A stretch of 64,000 nt of DNA. It comes from Mesocentrotus franciscanus. Taxonomy: Eukaryota > Echinodermata > Echinoidea > Camarodonta > Strongylocentrotidae. How positions within the stretch are numbered: the first letter of the stretch is position 1; the number at the start of each line of letters is the position of its first letter. Positions 45,363 through 57,135 of the stretch are shown one piece after another. The position numbers and the translations under genes are program-made. The DNA lies in the NCBI GenBank assembly GCA_037976565.1, contig CP137680.1, positions 23,536,171-23,600,170 of the forward strand. Reading direction: 5' to 3'. A model generated the notes under the pieces. The model was given only the letters and a program-made list of their open reading frames with translations, had not been told where the DNA came from and searched no databases.

Positions 45363-46784
45363 CTATATCGTACGCTTCCTTAAGCTGTTCCCGTAGATTT
45401 TTGACATATGTTGTCTTGTCCTTTTGCGACGACCACTGGGGTCAATGCCAAAGGCAAGATCAATGGGCAAGCGAGCATTCCTGCCGAACATCAAGAAATA
45501 TGGAGAAAAGTGCGTTGTATCATGCTCACAAACATTGTAAGCATGTACCAGGGGACTGACATGTTTTCTCCATTCGGACTTACCCTTATCGGAAAGACAT
45601 CCTAACATGTCTAGCAGGACACGGTTAAACCGTTCTACGGGGTTAGATTGGGGATGGTATGGGGTAGTGCGGACTTTCTCTACTCCGGCCATGCTACATA
45701 ATCCCTTAATCAACTTAGAATTAAAGTCCTGTGCTTGGTCGGTTAAGATCTTGGCTGGCCAGCCATAGTGAACAATAAAGTTCTCCCACAGGGCTTTCGC
45801 CACTGTGGAACTACGCTGGTCTTTGGTTGGGACTGCTACAGAGTACTTACTAAAGTGGTCTGTCATGACTAGAACATTTTCTACCCCTCCATTGTCGGGT
45901 TCTATGCTTAGAAAATCCAAGCATAGAAGTTCCAATGGCTGAGTAGTCACGATGGTGCCCATTTCTTCCCGCTCCTGTTTCCTTTTCCGCTTTATGCACC
46001 TGTCGCACTGGTCAATCCATTTCTTAATGGTTGACGCCATAAACGGAAAGTAGAACCGTGTTTTTGCAAGAGAGGCACACTTATCAAAGCCCAAATGGCC
46101 ACAGTCATCATGGATTCCACGCATAGCTTGGCCAATGAAGCCATGCGGGATTACTAATTGGAGCCTTACCTCACCAGACAAGGGGTCTTTAGTTTGACGG
46201 TATAAGACACCCTTTTGTAGAACAAACCTTTTCATTTCCCGGAACAGCACGCGAAGGTGTGTGGAAGCTTCTTTCCTATCTTTAGGGGATGGGTGGGAAC
46301 CTGATTCAATGAATGTCCTTACCTTACCAATGTCTGGGTCATCCATCTGGAGTTGGTGCCAATCAGTGTCACTAAGACCTGGGAGGGAGGTGTTACCTTG
46401 TAGACTATTTGTGTAAGGGTCTGGTATGGACGAGGGTTGCATTGCAAGGCTTGTTGCAATTACAACTGGTGGGGACTGGGAGGGGTATTTAGGGGTATGC
46501 TTACCTTGTATCTTACCTGTCTCGTTGGCTGGCTGTTGGACATACCCTTGGAATAATGCTGATACTTCAGCGGTATCCATCTGCTGGACCCTAGATTTTA
46601 GAAACTCTACTTGGGTACTTACCTCTTCCTGGATCTGGTTGTCGTCCGGTACTAAGCCCGGCCTTCTGCTGAGAGAGTCGGCATCATTTAAGTTCTTACC
46701 TGGGCAGTACCTAATTTCAAAGTCAAACACAGACAAGTTTGCTACCCACCTCTGGCCAGTAGCGTCAAGCTTGGCATTGGTCAT
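45363..46784 (-). pseudogene. pol: Gypsy pol segment: RNase H end and integrase
   Basis: Open for 473 codons. It begins with the last part of RNase H (FEIRYCPGKNLNDADSLSRR). It continues with the integrase HHCC zinc finger (HDDCGHLGF ... CDRC) and catalytic core residues in LCLDFL, LTDQAQDF and NPVERFNR (D, D, E). A frame break at about 46785-46793 separates it from RT/RNase H. Another at about 45410 separates it from the C-terminal part. Confidence 0.92.
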
Positions 46785-46792
46785 GACATAGG

Positions 46793-48538
46793 TTAGGGAT
46801 TATTGTCAGTTATGACAATGAATTTCTCACCATAGAGGTAGTCAGCAAACTTTTCAGTAACTGCCCACTTGAGACATAAAAACTCACGTTTCCAAGCGCA
46901 GTAATTCCGTTCAGTCTGGCTGAGACCACGTGAAGCGTAATTAATTACCCGCTTCATGTCATCCTGCTCCTGGTAGAGAACAGCCCCAAGACCAAACCCA
47001 GAAGCATCGCAATGCAGCTCAAAAGGTTTTGACAGATCGGCAAAGCCTAGGACTGGTGCAGTTGTTAGCAACCTTTTCAGTGCCAGGAAAGCATCCTCAC
47101 ACCTCTCGGTCCACTTTTCCCGAAATGGCTCAAGCTGGGCTCTCCTTACCTTGGAGCGGTCAGCTGGTGTGCTGGATGATCTCCTAGGCATCGACAAACC
47201 TACCAGCAGATCATTCAGTGGTCGGCATATCTTGCTAAAGTCTTTGCAAAACCTGCGGTAATAACCGCAAAATCCTAACCACTGTCTGAGCTGCTGGACA
47301 TTGTTTGGTCGTTGCCATTCCAGAACATCCTCAATCTTTGATGGGCATGGTCGAATCCCTTTACCGCTTATCTCATGCCCGAGATGTGAAACTGTCTGGT
47401 AAAGGAAGTGGCATTTCTTCTTTTCAAGTTTGAGGCCAAAGTCTCGGACCCTTGTAAGAACTTTGAGAGTCCGTTCAATGCACCCTTGCATGGTTGGTGC
47501 GTGTATGACAATGTCATCTATGTAGGCAATTGCTTCTCGCAAGGAGCAATCCCTAGGCACCTTTCCACAACCCTTTGCATTTGGGCGGGGCTGGACTTCA
47601 GGCCTTGTGGCATACGAGTGAATTCATATAACCCAAATGGGGTATTGAAAGCACTGTATTGTCTATCTTCCTCACGGAGTGGAATCTGAAAGAATGCACC
47701 TTTCAGATCCACAACCGTGAAGAACTTGGACCCGTGGAGTGAGTTGAATAAATCCTCTACCTTTGGTATGCTGTACGCGTCTGGGATAACCCGGCGGTTT
47801 GGTTGACGGTAATCTACCGTCATCCTTAGTTTCCCAGATTTCTTGCGCACCAAGCATACGGGTGAACTATATGCACTGGTAGAGGGCTTTATCAACTCTG
47901 CATCCAGGAGGCCCTGAAAAAGCTGTCTAGCTTCTTCGTACATGTTTTGAGGAATAGGGCGTGCACGAGCATTCCACGGGGTCTTGTCAGTCAGCTTTAT
48001 TACGTGCTCCACGCCCTTAGCACAGCCGTAGTCATTATCGTCCTTGGCAAATAGCCCGTCAATTTGATCTAGTTGTTTCGTCAATGAGTCAGCAATGACT
48101 TGGGAAGTGTCGCTAGCAATGTCGTAGTTACCTAACGAGTCGTCATCGTCATCTACTTTCTGGGGAGGAGGTAAAGTAACATGGTACAGTCAGTCCTACA
48201 GAGTCAAAGTCATGGTCTTTAGTCATTAATCCAGTCACGTTAGCGCATACTTGAGCAAGAGGTCTATCCCACATGTAGGTAAATGCCTCTGCTATTACTT
48301 GTCTATTGTGGACAGTAATGGGGACATTTGTGTTGTTACTGATACTCACCTTCACTTTGGCTCTCCTGCCAAACACTTCCTGGATAGCATTTACAACATG
48401 AATGTCTTGGTTTCGATGAGGATTCTCCACCTCTTGCACCAGAACATTGTGCTTACCAGGGGGCAGGGAGCTGTACAGGGTTCCAACTACCTGTAAAGCC
48501 TGGTCAGGCTCGATTGTGAGGGTCGTCGCAGTCGACAA
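46793..48538 (-). pseudogene. pol: Gypsy pol segment: linker, reverse transcriptase and RNase H
   Basis: Three open segments in different frames. 48149-48538 is the protease-RT linker. 47518-48084 holds RT motifs MTVDYRQPN, VVDLKGAFF and FTRMPQGLKSSP. 46793-47560 holds the catalytic YIDD (47513-47524), the thumb region (HLGHEISGKGI, LGFCGYYRRF) and RNase H (CDASGFGLGAVL, YASRGLSQTERNY). Frame breaks lie at about 48090-48150 and 47540-47560. The RT is of the Ty3/gypsy type. Confidence 0.9.
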
Positions 48539-49023
48539 CGAACTTGTCCTACTTTTCCTGTGGTAGGATCTCCCATCCTCTCCTCATATGCAGCCTTCTG
48601 ATAGCAGGCATATATTGAGGTGGGGATGTCAAGTACTGATAGAAATTTGGGGCCTAAATGTGCCCTGCAGGCAATTGCAAGGCTACGAAAAACATTGGTT
48701 CCTACAATGACTGGGGAGGGGCAAGAGACGCGACAAGTAACGATTATCGCTAAAACGTTTACCGGGGAGCCTATACCTACAATCTCTTCAGGGAGGGAAA
48801 TGGGGATGGATATGTACCCTTCATACAACACTGACTGTCCATTCGCACCTTCAATACGCAGTGACGAATTACTCAGGTGCTGTAATGGATATGCACTACT
48901 CAAGTGGGAGTCATAAAAATGTTTCTGGATTGTGGTGACTACACTGCCACTATCTATTAGACAGGTAGTTTGAACATTATCATTACCAAGTGTACAATTA
49001 GTCTCACAAGACTCTCCTACCAA
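48487..49023 (-). pseudogene. pol: Gypsy pol segment: aspartic protease
   Basis: Open segment of 178 codons with the retropepsin motif LIDSGS (active-site Asp) and a downstream VIVGTN typical of the second conserved region. It processes Gag-Pol in intact elements. It is separated from the next segment (48149-48538) by a frame change. Confidence 0.8.
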
Positions 49024-49259
49024 CCCAGGGAATTTCTACTCCTAAATTAGACGGAGAATTATGCTGTTGTTGGGGCACTACCTTAGGGCGCTTTTTATTT
49101 CGGCCTCTCGTCCGCCCACTAACGGAGGTCCCTACATGTTTGGGTGATTGAGAGTTTGAGAGGGGTAAGTGGGGATTGGGGAAGGAGGGCCACTCTCTAC
49201 TGTCATGGCCTCCCAGGCTGCAAGAATGTCTTTCCTGCGGGCCAAATTCTTTTTCTTTA

Positions 49260-50324
49260 ACTCCTCATTGGGGCGGTTTTGCATTCCCTTTCAAAGTGGT
49301 TGAATTCGCCACAATTATAACAAACAAGAACCCTAACTGGGCAACTCCTATTGGCCGAGTTTGATTGTGTCTTAAGGGGCCTTGCCTATTCTGAGGGGCC
49401 TGTTCTTCTTTTGGTGGTTAGGGGTTCCCTTGGTACATCACTGGGGTAGGAGGTGGTGGTGGTGGTGGTGGTGGTGGGGATGGGGATGGGTAGGGGAGGT
49501 ATGGGTTGGGCGCGCCAAGCTGCTGGGGTAACTTTTGACGGTGCGCTTTTGTGTGTACTTCGCATCGCGAGTGGCTTCGGCCTCTCGAATCAGGCTTATT
49601 AGTCTATAAAAAGGGGGCGCAACAATTTGTTGGTGGAGGTTTGTCACGGAGAGGATGTACTCATCCTGGCATCCCATCCTAAACCTATCCAAAAGTTTCT
49701 GGTCTGCCGAGTCTAGTACAAACTCTCCTATCTCCACCAACTTGTTTATTTTCAACTGTATCCTCTTTAAGAAGTCTGAGGGCTTTTCTCCTTTGTCCTG
49801 GCACATGCACATGAACTCGGCTAAGAGAAGGGACTTGTTCTCTACTGCGCCATACACATTGTCCAGAAAAGATACAAGTCCATGGGCAGTGGAGCTTGGG
49901 AAACTTGCCTAGCAAAGTCTTTAGCAGGTCCGCAAAGCCTAGTGACGATCTCGCGCCTTTTTGTTTGCTCGTCAACTGAAGCCATTGACGCAACCTCAAT
50001 AGCGACATCCTTAAATGTCTCCCAGTCTACCTCGCCTTGTTTTAATGGCTCTTTTCCTGAGAAGAGGCCAAGACGGGGAGACGTGGAGCATTAACTACGC
50101 CATGACTAGGGGCAGGTGGCGGGGAAGGGAGCAAGGAGTAGGGGCAGGGGCGTAGGGGTGTGGACAGGGGGAGGGTTATCTATTGAACACCCTTTCACCA
50201 ATTTTTCGAGTTGGGAAAGGCTAAGTCCAGACTCTACCAAAAACTTACTCAAGGTGTCAGGGTCAGCACCAGGAGATAGTTTATCCTCATCAAGGACAAG
50301 GGGAGGGTTGTCATTGGAAGACAT
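49260..50324 (-). pseudogene. gag: Gypsy gag, disrupted
   Basis: Starts MSSNDNPPLVLDEDKL at 50324. A Pro-rich stretch and then a capsid-like segment follow (for example FLKRIQLKINKLVEIGEF). Near 49280-49335 is a CCHC zinc knuckle of the form CYNCGEFNHFEREC. The segments lie in different frames, with breaks near 50060-50110, near 49865-49880 and again before the knuckle, so it cannot be read through. A His-rich run near 49440-49480 reflects a ggt repeat. Confidence 0.75.
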
Positions 50325-50770
50325 GATACAAATAAATCAAATCCTATACCAAATAGAAAGCAAAATAACGATACGAACAATATAAAGTTATAAACCAAAT
50401 TTCCAACAAATGATCAAAGTAATACCATATGTACTAGCAAAGAAAACAAAAACAAACAAACCAATAACCTGGCAATTGAGACTACTCTACCTTAGATAGC
50501 CTTATAGCCAGTTGCATCAAACAATATAGTAAACCCAAATACCATACAAGTACCAGTTTACTATTATCATACCAGTCTATCAGTCAAAGCAAGGGGTCAA
50601 GGTCAAGTCATTACGTTAGGTTGCTAAGTCATTTAATATGTCACTATTAAAGTAAATATTAAAGTTGTATGTCATACGATCAGGCAAGAACATGTTACGA
50701 AACTAAAAACAAAAATTGAACCAACCAAAAGTGAAAAACAATAAAAAATAGAAAATATACTATAAAACAT

Positions 50771-50789
50771 AAACCTCGCTCTGCTACCA
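50771..50789 (-). other. Primer-binding site of the gypsy element
   Basis: Directly after the 5' LTR the minus strand reads attggtagcagagcgagg. TGGTAGCAGAG matches the complement of the 3' end of initiator tRNA-Met for 11 bases; the remainder does not match. Initiator Met is the best guess for the primer. Confidence 0.55.
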
Positions 50790-50791
50790 AT

Positions 50792-52518
50792 TGTAGCACC
50801 GACGTTTTGGGGTGGGGTGAGGATCATTTAAATATCAAAACATATCATTCATAGCAGCGGAAGTCTAATCAATGATTGCATATAAAAGGAACTTCTCTTT
50901 CTTTAGAACCCATGCAAATTAATGGTTCACCCTTTTTCCGTCGGTTCCACAAGATAAGCATTCACACAAACATTACACACACCAAGTACATCACATATAC
51001 AAACAATTCAATCATACCACAAACACATAAAACATATCACAGCATATACAGTTACACAAGCAAAGCAATCACGCTCATTCCATCACTACACACAAGAGTC
51101 TGAAAATCTAGACTATCAATCATTGTATATGTGAGTATATATATAGGGATGTCTTTTCCCTTTATTAGTTAGAACTTATTTACACAATATTAACTTTAAC
51201 AAAACAATAACATTTAACTGAACTAAACAACTACAATCAAGACTAACCCTACAAGGTCATAACTTATTAATAATTAACTTCTACATTTATATCCTATATT
51301 ACAACATTTGGACATGAGGGTTAAGGGTTTCCAAGTGGAGGTGCTGAGGCGACGGCCTTCATTGTAATTGAAGTATACGACGTTGTCTCCTGAACAGAAG
51401 AAATATTAAATATTGTCAGCGACAATTAATGTGATGTTGTCTCAATGGAGGGTGGAGACAAAAGAGCGAAAGTGAATAATACTAAATATCTTTACTATTA
51501 TTATCTAAATTATAAATCCTCATGTCAATACATCGAAACTAAAATAGTTAGTAAATATTTACAGAATAACATGCAACATATATGATGACGATAGTACTGT
51601 CATTATATATTTTCATTAATTAGTAATCATCAGAGATAACTGTAATAAGTTTACAAGTTCAACGAATGATTCAATAGCATTGGGTAACACAATTCCTCAT
51701 CTCTACAAAACTTCACACAAAATCCGTTTAAATCTCACAACTGCATAATCATCCACTCTTGAGAAATACATAGTGCTAAACAGTTGATTACCATTGAGTA
51801 AGATATTCAAAAAGTGTTATAATGTGCTTACCTGAACAGAAGAAATATTAAATATTGTCAGCGACAATTAATGTGATGTTGTCTCAATGGAGGGTGGAGA
51901 CAAAAGAGGCTGATGAGGAGGAGGAGATGGCTGACTTTGAGATGGGTTATGCCATCTCCCAACTAAAGAGGTAAAAAGCTTAAGTGCTCTCATTAATATA
52001 TGTTCAGGATAAGCATTTAACAATTAAATCACACAGCATTGATAGAGATGAAACATTATATAATCACATAAATAACTTTCCCAACTGGAGAAAGATAAAC
52101 AATCATAATTAATATAGTATGAACATTAATTCATAGGCCATAACACCCTTAGGCTAAGATAATGGAATGGCCCAACCATGGTCATTTTCCTTTGTCTATA
52201 GCTTGACCATCATGTTTAGGGGGACAGCATTGTTCTCCCCTGATTCCAGAGAAAGTAAACAAACAAAGTATTAAAGCAAACTTGGAAGTTGCATGGTATA
52301 CCCCATACAAGGCACACATTGTATGCATAGAATATGGGCATATATATATATATACATGTATCACTGCACTGTATATCAAGCATGTGAAATGTTCACTAGG
52401 GTGAAAAAGCATAAAGTTATATAATTCATGGACTCACGTAATATTCCATACATGTGAATATGCGTATAATAATATATATATATATAAAATATCAATGTTG
52501 CACCAAACAGGGGCTACA
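50792..52518 (-). repeat. 5' LTR of the gypsy element
   Basis: 1727 bp. It is the 5' LTR because the element reads on the minus strand. Its last bases (minus) ggtgctaca are followed by the primer-binding site. Contains two internal copies of a 60-bp stretch (ctgaacagaagaaatattaa ...), about 450 bp apart. Confidence 0.95.
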
Positions 52519-52522
52519 CATG

Positions 52523-53010
52523 CACCTTTTCCTTTCTAATAAGTTCCCCTTTTCCTTCTGATAAGTTCCCCTTTGCCTTTTTGATAAGAACCCCTTCCCT
52601 TTCTTTTAAATGCCTGTGTTCATCTCTAATAAGTGCCCCTTTCATTAATTTGGATAAATGTCCCTTTCCTTTTTGTACATAAGCCCCTTCCCCTTTACAT
52701 AAATTCCCCCTTTAACCTCTGATAAATGCCCCTATTAAAATATATAGTAGGTACCCCTTTTTTCGACAGACGCGTCTTTTCCGTTCCACAAGTGGCTTTT
52801 TTCATTTCTGGTAAGTGTCCCTTTTCAGGTGCAGGAAGTGCCCCATTTTCACCTCTGACAATTGCCCTTTTTTACTTTCACACGTACACCTTTTCTTTTC
52901 TAACAAGTGCATGATGTCCTTTCACTTCTGATACGTGCCCCATAGTACTTTCTCCATAACATGCGCCCCTATTTTAAAGCGACTTAGAGCCCCCTTTTCT
53001 ATAAAATCCC
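52523..53010. repeat. Degenerate minisatellite, right part
   Basis: Continuation of the array at 41595-41950 (taataagttccccttttcct, tctgataaatgcccc and similar). Confidence 0.85.
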
Positions 53011-54004
53011 CAAAGCTCACTCGCTACGCTCACTCGCATTTACAGTTGATATAATTATGTTATTTATAAAAGATCTTTTCAGTCTTTCATTATCAGATTG
53101 GGCTTAAAACTTATCACTAGGATGTGTGTTTTTTTATTTTCTTTATACCATGTAAATTTTCGCACTGCGACCTCACAAATCTTTAAAAATTTTGCTCGCT
53201 CGCAAAGTTATATTCAGACCATCACACCCTATTAGTGACCCTACTGCAAAATATGAGGCTTCAGCAGTATAGGATTATATAAAGAGAGAAATAAATATTG
53301 ATTAGATATCATCCCTGATAATGTAATCACAATCATGACAATATATTATATTCAAAGGTCTAAAAATTGCACACGTTCGCTCAGTGAAGTTTCCCTTTGT
53401 AGGTGCCCCCCCCCCACTTTAAAAGAGGCTCCGCCGCCCCTGTTGGTGGGTTAGTGGAAGGATGCCCCTTCATTATCGAAATGATGGTTAAAGTGGGACC
53501 ACATTTTCAGTTTTACTATAGCCCCACTTTTTGAAATTTCACTTTATTTCAATCTGGAAGTGGAAAAGGTATAAATTTGAAAATGATTGCTGGAAATTGG
53601 CAGATTGTTCCGGTAAATAAAACAGGTGGAATAATAGACGGATGCCCCTCAGTGACGCTATGGTGATGACAGTGGGACCAGAGGTCTAGTTTTACTAGCC
53701 CTCATTTCTTGAAATTCTCACTTTATCTCAATCGAGAACTGGAAAAATTTAGAAACTTTGGAAAATGATTGATGGAAAACGGCAGATTGTTCTTTGAAAA
53801 TCTTTCGTGGGATAGTGGGAGGATACCCCCTCATTTACCCAATCTATATGGCGGTTAAAGTGGGACCAGAGGTCCGGTTTTATTAGCCCCATTCTTTGAA
53901 ATTTTCACATTGTCTCTATCTTGACGAGGAAAAAGGTAACCGTTTTTAGGAAATGGTTGCTATTCCCACTTTAACCACCAAGGGGTGAGTGAGGGGGCAT
54001 CCTC

Positions 54005-54135
54005 CCACGTGGTAACCTCACTATTCGTAAGGACCGCTATTCATAATGTGGAACTTCCTATACGTGGAGAACCGTTATTCATAAAACGGAAAGGGGTCAA
54101 TATTCATAAAGGCATTATTCCTAAGGACCGCTATT
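54005..54135. repeat. CTATTCATAA minisatellite, left arm
   Basis: Imperfect units such as ggaccgctattcataa, gttattcataaaacgg and caatattcataaagg, all in plus orientation. Confidence 0.8.
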
Positions 54136-55205
54136 CAGGCGCGGATCCAGGATTTCTTAGGGGGGCCCAAATTTGAAATTATGCGAGCCAAATATTGGTA
54201 CGTAATGGTGACCAGCAGTGGCGTAATGAGCAAAAAAACGTTTGAGGGTCACCCCACTCTTACAAGCAGGCCCCGCTGAACGTTTTTCAAAGTGGGTGGG
54301 GGGAGGCTAAAGTATTTACGATCAGGTAGAGCGAAGCGTAAATTGGCGTGGGGTCTAGGGGCAAAGCCCCGGCGGGGGTTAAGGGGCGGAGCCCCCGGGA
54401 GCTCAGGGGGTATGGGCATTTAATTACGGTCAGATGAGCATGTTATTTTTGATACCTTATTCATGACACTGGCAGGTCACTAATATTATTGGCGTGGGGT
54501 CTAGGGGCTGAGCCCCCTGAAACTCAGGGGTTTTATGCGTTTAATTACGGTCAGATGAGCACCCAGGGGCCCGCTTTAGGGCCCTAGGTGGAATCCAGGA
54601 GGCAGAGCCCCCAGAAGCTCAGGGGTTTTAGGCATTTAATCACGGTCAGATGAGCATAATTTTCATACCTTATTTGTGACACTGGCAGGACACTAATTGG
54701 TGTTGGGTCCGGGGTTTTAGGCATTAAATTACCGTCAGATGAGCATCAAGGGGCCCGCCTTAGGGCCCTAGGTAGAATCCACCATTCTTCTTCTTTTTTT
54801 TCTTTCCCTTTCTCTTCTCTCTCTTTTAGGTTTGCGGGAGGGGGAGGCAAGGGCCTTTCGCCCCCCCCCCGATCCACACGTTGTTGGCGGGATTAGTCGC
54901 AACTGATCTCCCCCTTTTTAACCCTTTTCTTTTCTTCTTCCTCTTTTTTGTTCCCTTTTATCTCTCCTCTTTCCCTTTCCCTTTCCCTTCCTTCTCTCTT
55001 TTTTTTTTTGGGGGAGGCAAGGGCCTTTGGCCCCCGATCCACAATTTGTTGGCGGGAAAATTGCAACTGATATCCCCCTTCTTTTCTTTTCTTCTTCCTC
55101 TTTTTTTTTCCTTCCCTTTATCTCCTCTTTTTCTTTCCCTTTCCTTCCTTCTCTCTTATTTGTTTTGATGGGGGAGGCAAGGTCCTTTCGACCCCCCCCC
55201 CCGAT
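54135..55205. mobile_element. GC-rich insertion in the foldback core
   Basis: Begins caggcgcggatccagg, like the hAT-type MITE at 8730. It holds a tandem array of about 140-bp units (ggggcggagccccc, gctcaggggttttaggcatt, acggtcagatgagca; about 54335-54780). Then come three units of about 160 bp with gggggaggcaagggccttt and pyrimidine-rich tails (54830, 55010, 55165). The right end is not resolved. Confidence 0.5.
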
Positions 55206-55545
55206 CTTCCTCTTTTCCCCCTATTCATAAGCTATTCATAAACATGATGAAGGCGCGCTGTTCATAATTCACATTGAGGGTCAATACTCGTGAGGACCGC
55301 TATTCATAATACGAAATCGGGGTCGCTATTCATAATACCGATATATATATATATACGTATAATACTTCTCGTATTATGAATAGCGACCCTCTTCTCGTAT
55401 TACGAATAAGGACACCTATGAATAACGACCCCGATTTTGTATTATGAATAGCGATCCCTCTCCTCATAATATGAATAGCGGTACTCACGAATAGCGGTCC
55501 TTATGGATAGCGAGCGGACCCTATTCCCTATTCAGATCCAGTGAA
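55205..55545. repeat. CTATTCATAA minisatellite, centre and right arm
   Basis: Units run in plus orientation to about 55335, then in minus orientation (gaatagcgaccc, gaatagcggtcc). The switch point is an AT dinucleotide run (55342-55355), so the stretch is one long imperfect hairpin. Confidence 0.8.
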
Positions 55546-56469
55546 CATTTCAAAAAGTGGGGATAGTAGAAGTAGTGTCTGACCACTTGACTGAATGTCC
55601 GAGACGGACTGAATAAGGAAAAGGTTCCGCGAGACCGAAGGCCCGCGAGACCGAAGGCCCGCGAGACCGCACTTGTAAAATTATATGCTGCAAGCTATCT
55701 ATCTAGGCTGGTGCTGGTGTCAAAGGTGCCCTATAAAATAATTATCTTGGTAATAAAGGCTTGTTCATCAGACAATCAATTGCAGTCCATTTTCTTAGTA
55801 GCTGATTTGGCAAAGGAGAACATTTTCTTCATAGGGTTGCTCGTATTGCCATAGGCTGGTATAGGCATGCGTGCATACTTAATTATTTATAGAATTAATA
55901 CAATATGTTTTATGTTACTCTATCAAATCGAATTTACAACATGTATAAGTAGTTGCAATACAGACGAGGTGTGTAGTAACAAATACATAATATGCGTCTT
56001 GCCGTTGCTACATTCATGTAACGATGTTTTTTTAATTTTTTAATAAAGAAGTTTATATCAATTAAGAGTTTTTTATACTAAGTTTATACGAAATAGGACA
56101 TAGTCGTTGTTTTTACTTTGTGTTTTATATTTTTTGTATTTACACCGTTTGTATGTTGAATAATTATATCTTTATGATGATTGAAAATTTTAATGAAATA
56201 TGAAAATGAGATTTCCGCTTCTGCTACGTATCCTTTGTCACCAATGTTTTGTGGGAGACTAATATTTAATAAAAACTCTTCAAGATATCTGACATTTGAT
56301 ACAAATCTTCGTTCCTCACTTTGTGACATGTATATAGGCCTATCGGGAAATGAGTTGGACAGTATATACGGGGACAAATTAAGCAATCAGCGTTTTCAGT
56401 TTTCAAATAAAAATGGGTTTCTACTAATCAGCAATTCAGCACCCTAACAATTTTTTCTCTTCTAGAATG
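55546..56469. other. Foldback interior, no gene
   Basis: Contains three tandem copies of gcgagaccgaaggcc (55628-55670). Otherwise AT-rich sequence without coding signal. The short ORFs near 56084-56447 are unsupported. Confidence 0.5.
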
Positions 56470-57135
56470 AGATAAAGTTTTTAAAAATTCAAAAAGTGGG
56501 GCTATTATAATAGTATTCGGGCCAGAGCTCTGGTCCCACTTTTACCATCATGAATTTATGGGGGGTATATCCTTCCGCTATCCCACCAAAAGTTTTCTAG
56601 GAACAATCTGCTGTTTTCCAGCAATCATTTCCCGAAGTTTCTACCTTTTTCCTATTCCAGATTCAGATCAAGTGAACATTTCAAAATGTGGGGCTATCTC
56701 ACCAAAGGTTTTGCAGGAACAATCTGCCGTTTTCCATCAATCATTTCTCCTTGAAAAATTCTACTTTTTGTCCACTTCCAGATTGAAATGAAGTGAAAAT
56801 TTCAAAAAGTGGGACTTGCATGTAAAACTGGACCTCTGGTGCCACTTTAATCACCATGGGTTGAATGAGAGAGCTTCCACTATCCCGTCAAACGTGTTCC
56901 AGTTTTCCAGCAATCAGGCATTTTCCAACGTTTCTACCTTCTTCCTTTTCCAGATTGAGATAACGTGAAAATTTAAAGAAGTGGGGCCAGTAAAACTGGA
57001 CCTCTATCTGGTGCCACTTTAACCACCATGTGGTGAAGCCTCCCACTATCCCACCATAGGTTCCAGGAACAATATACTCCCGAATCTACCATTTTCTAGC
57101 AATCATTTCCCCAAATTTCAACCTGCATGGGTCTT

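Larger units (their letters stand above)
41997..52518 (-). mobile_element. Ty3/gypsy LTR retrotransposon, full length but frameshifted
   Basis: Two direct LTRs (41997-43718 and 50792-52518) bound a 7.07-kb internal region transcribed on the minus strand. CATG is duplicated on both sides (41993-41996 and 52519-52522), and the LTRs run TG...CA (tgtagcaccgac ... ggggctaca). The internal order is gag with a CCHC knuckle, aspartic protease, reverse transcriptase, RNase H and integrase, the order that defines Ty3/gypsy. No envelope-like ORF is seen. The LTRs differ by only a few substitutions and short indels, so the insertion is young. The coding region nevertheless has several frame breaks. Confidence 0.95.
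41461..57135. mobile_element. Large foldback-type structure upstream of SDAD1
   Basis: Outer ends are inverted: aagatccttgcaggtagaaa at 41461 against ttgaaatttgg ... acctgcatgggtctt ending at 57135, read on the opposite strand. Both arms carry units of about 190 bp with the words gggaccagaggtccagtttt and ggtgggatagtgggagga. The left arm has them at 41484-41590 and 53440-53985 on plus, the right arm at 56470-57130 on minus. Nearer the centre both arms have a minisatellite of ctattcataatacg type. An LTR retrotransposon has split the left arm. The architecture recalls sea-urchin TU / foldback elements with inverted arms of tandem repeats; that comparison is from memory. Confidence 0.6.

Noticed and set aside
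44498..45559. 353-codon plus-strand ORF
   Set aside because: Shadow of the gypsy integrase C-terminus and tail, which have recognisable motifs on the minus strand.
49438..49500. His-rich run in gag as a metal-binding feature
   Set aside because: It is a ggt/ggtggg slippage tract read in one frame of a frameshifted gene.
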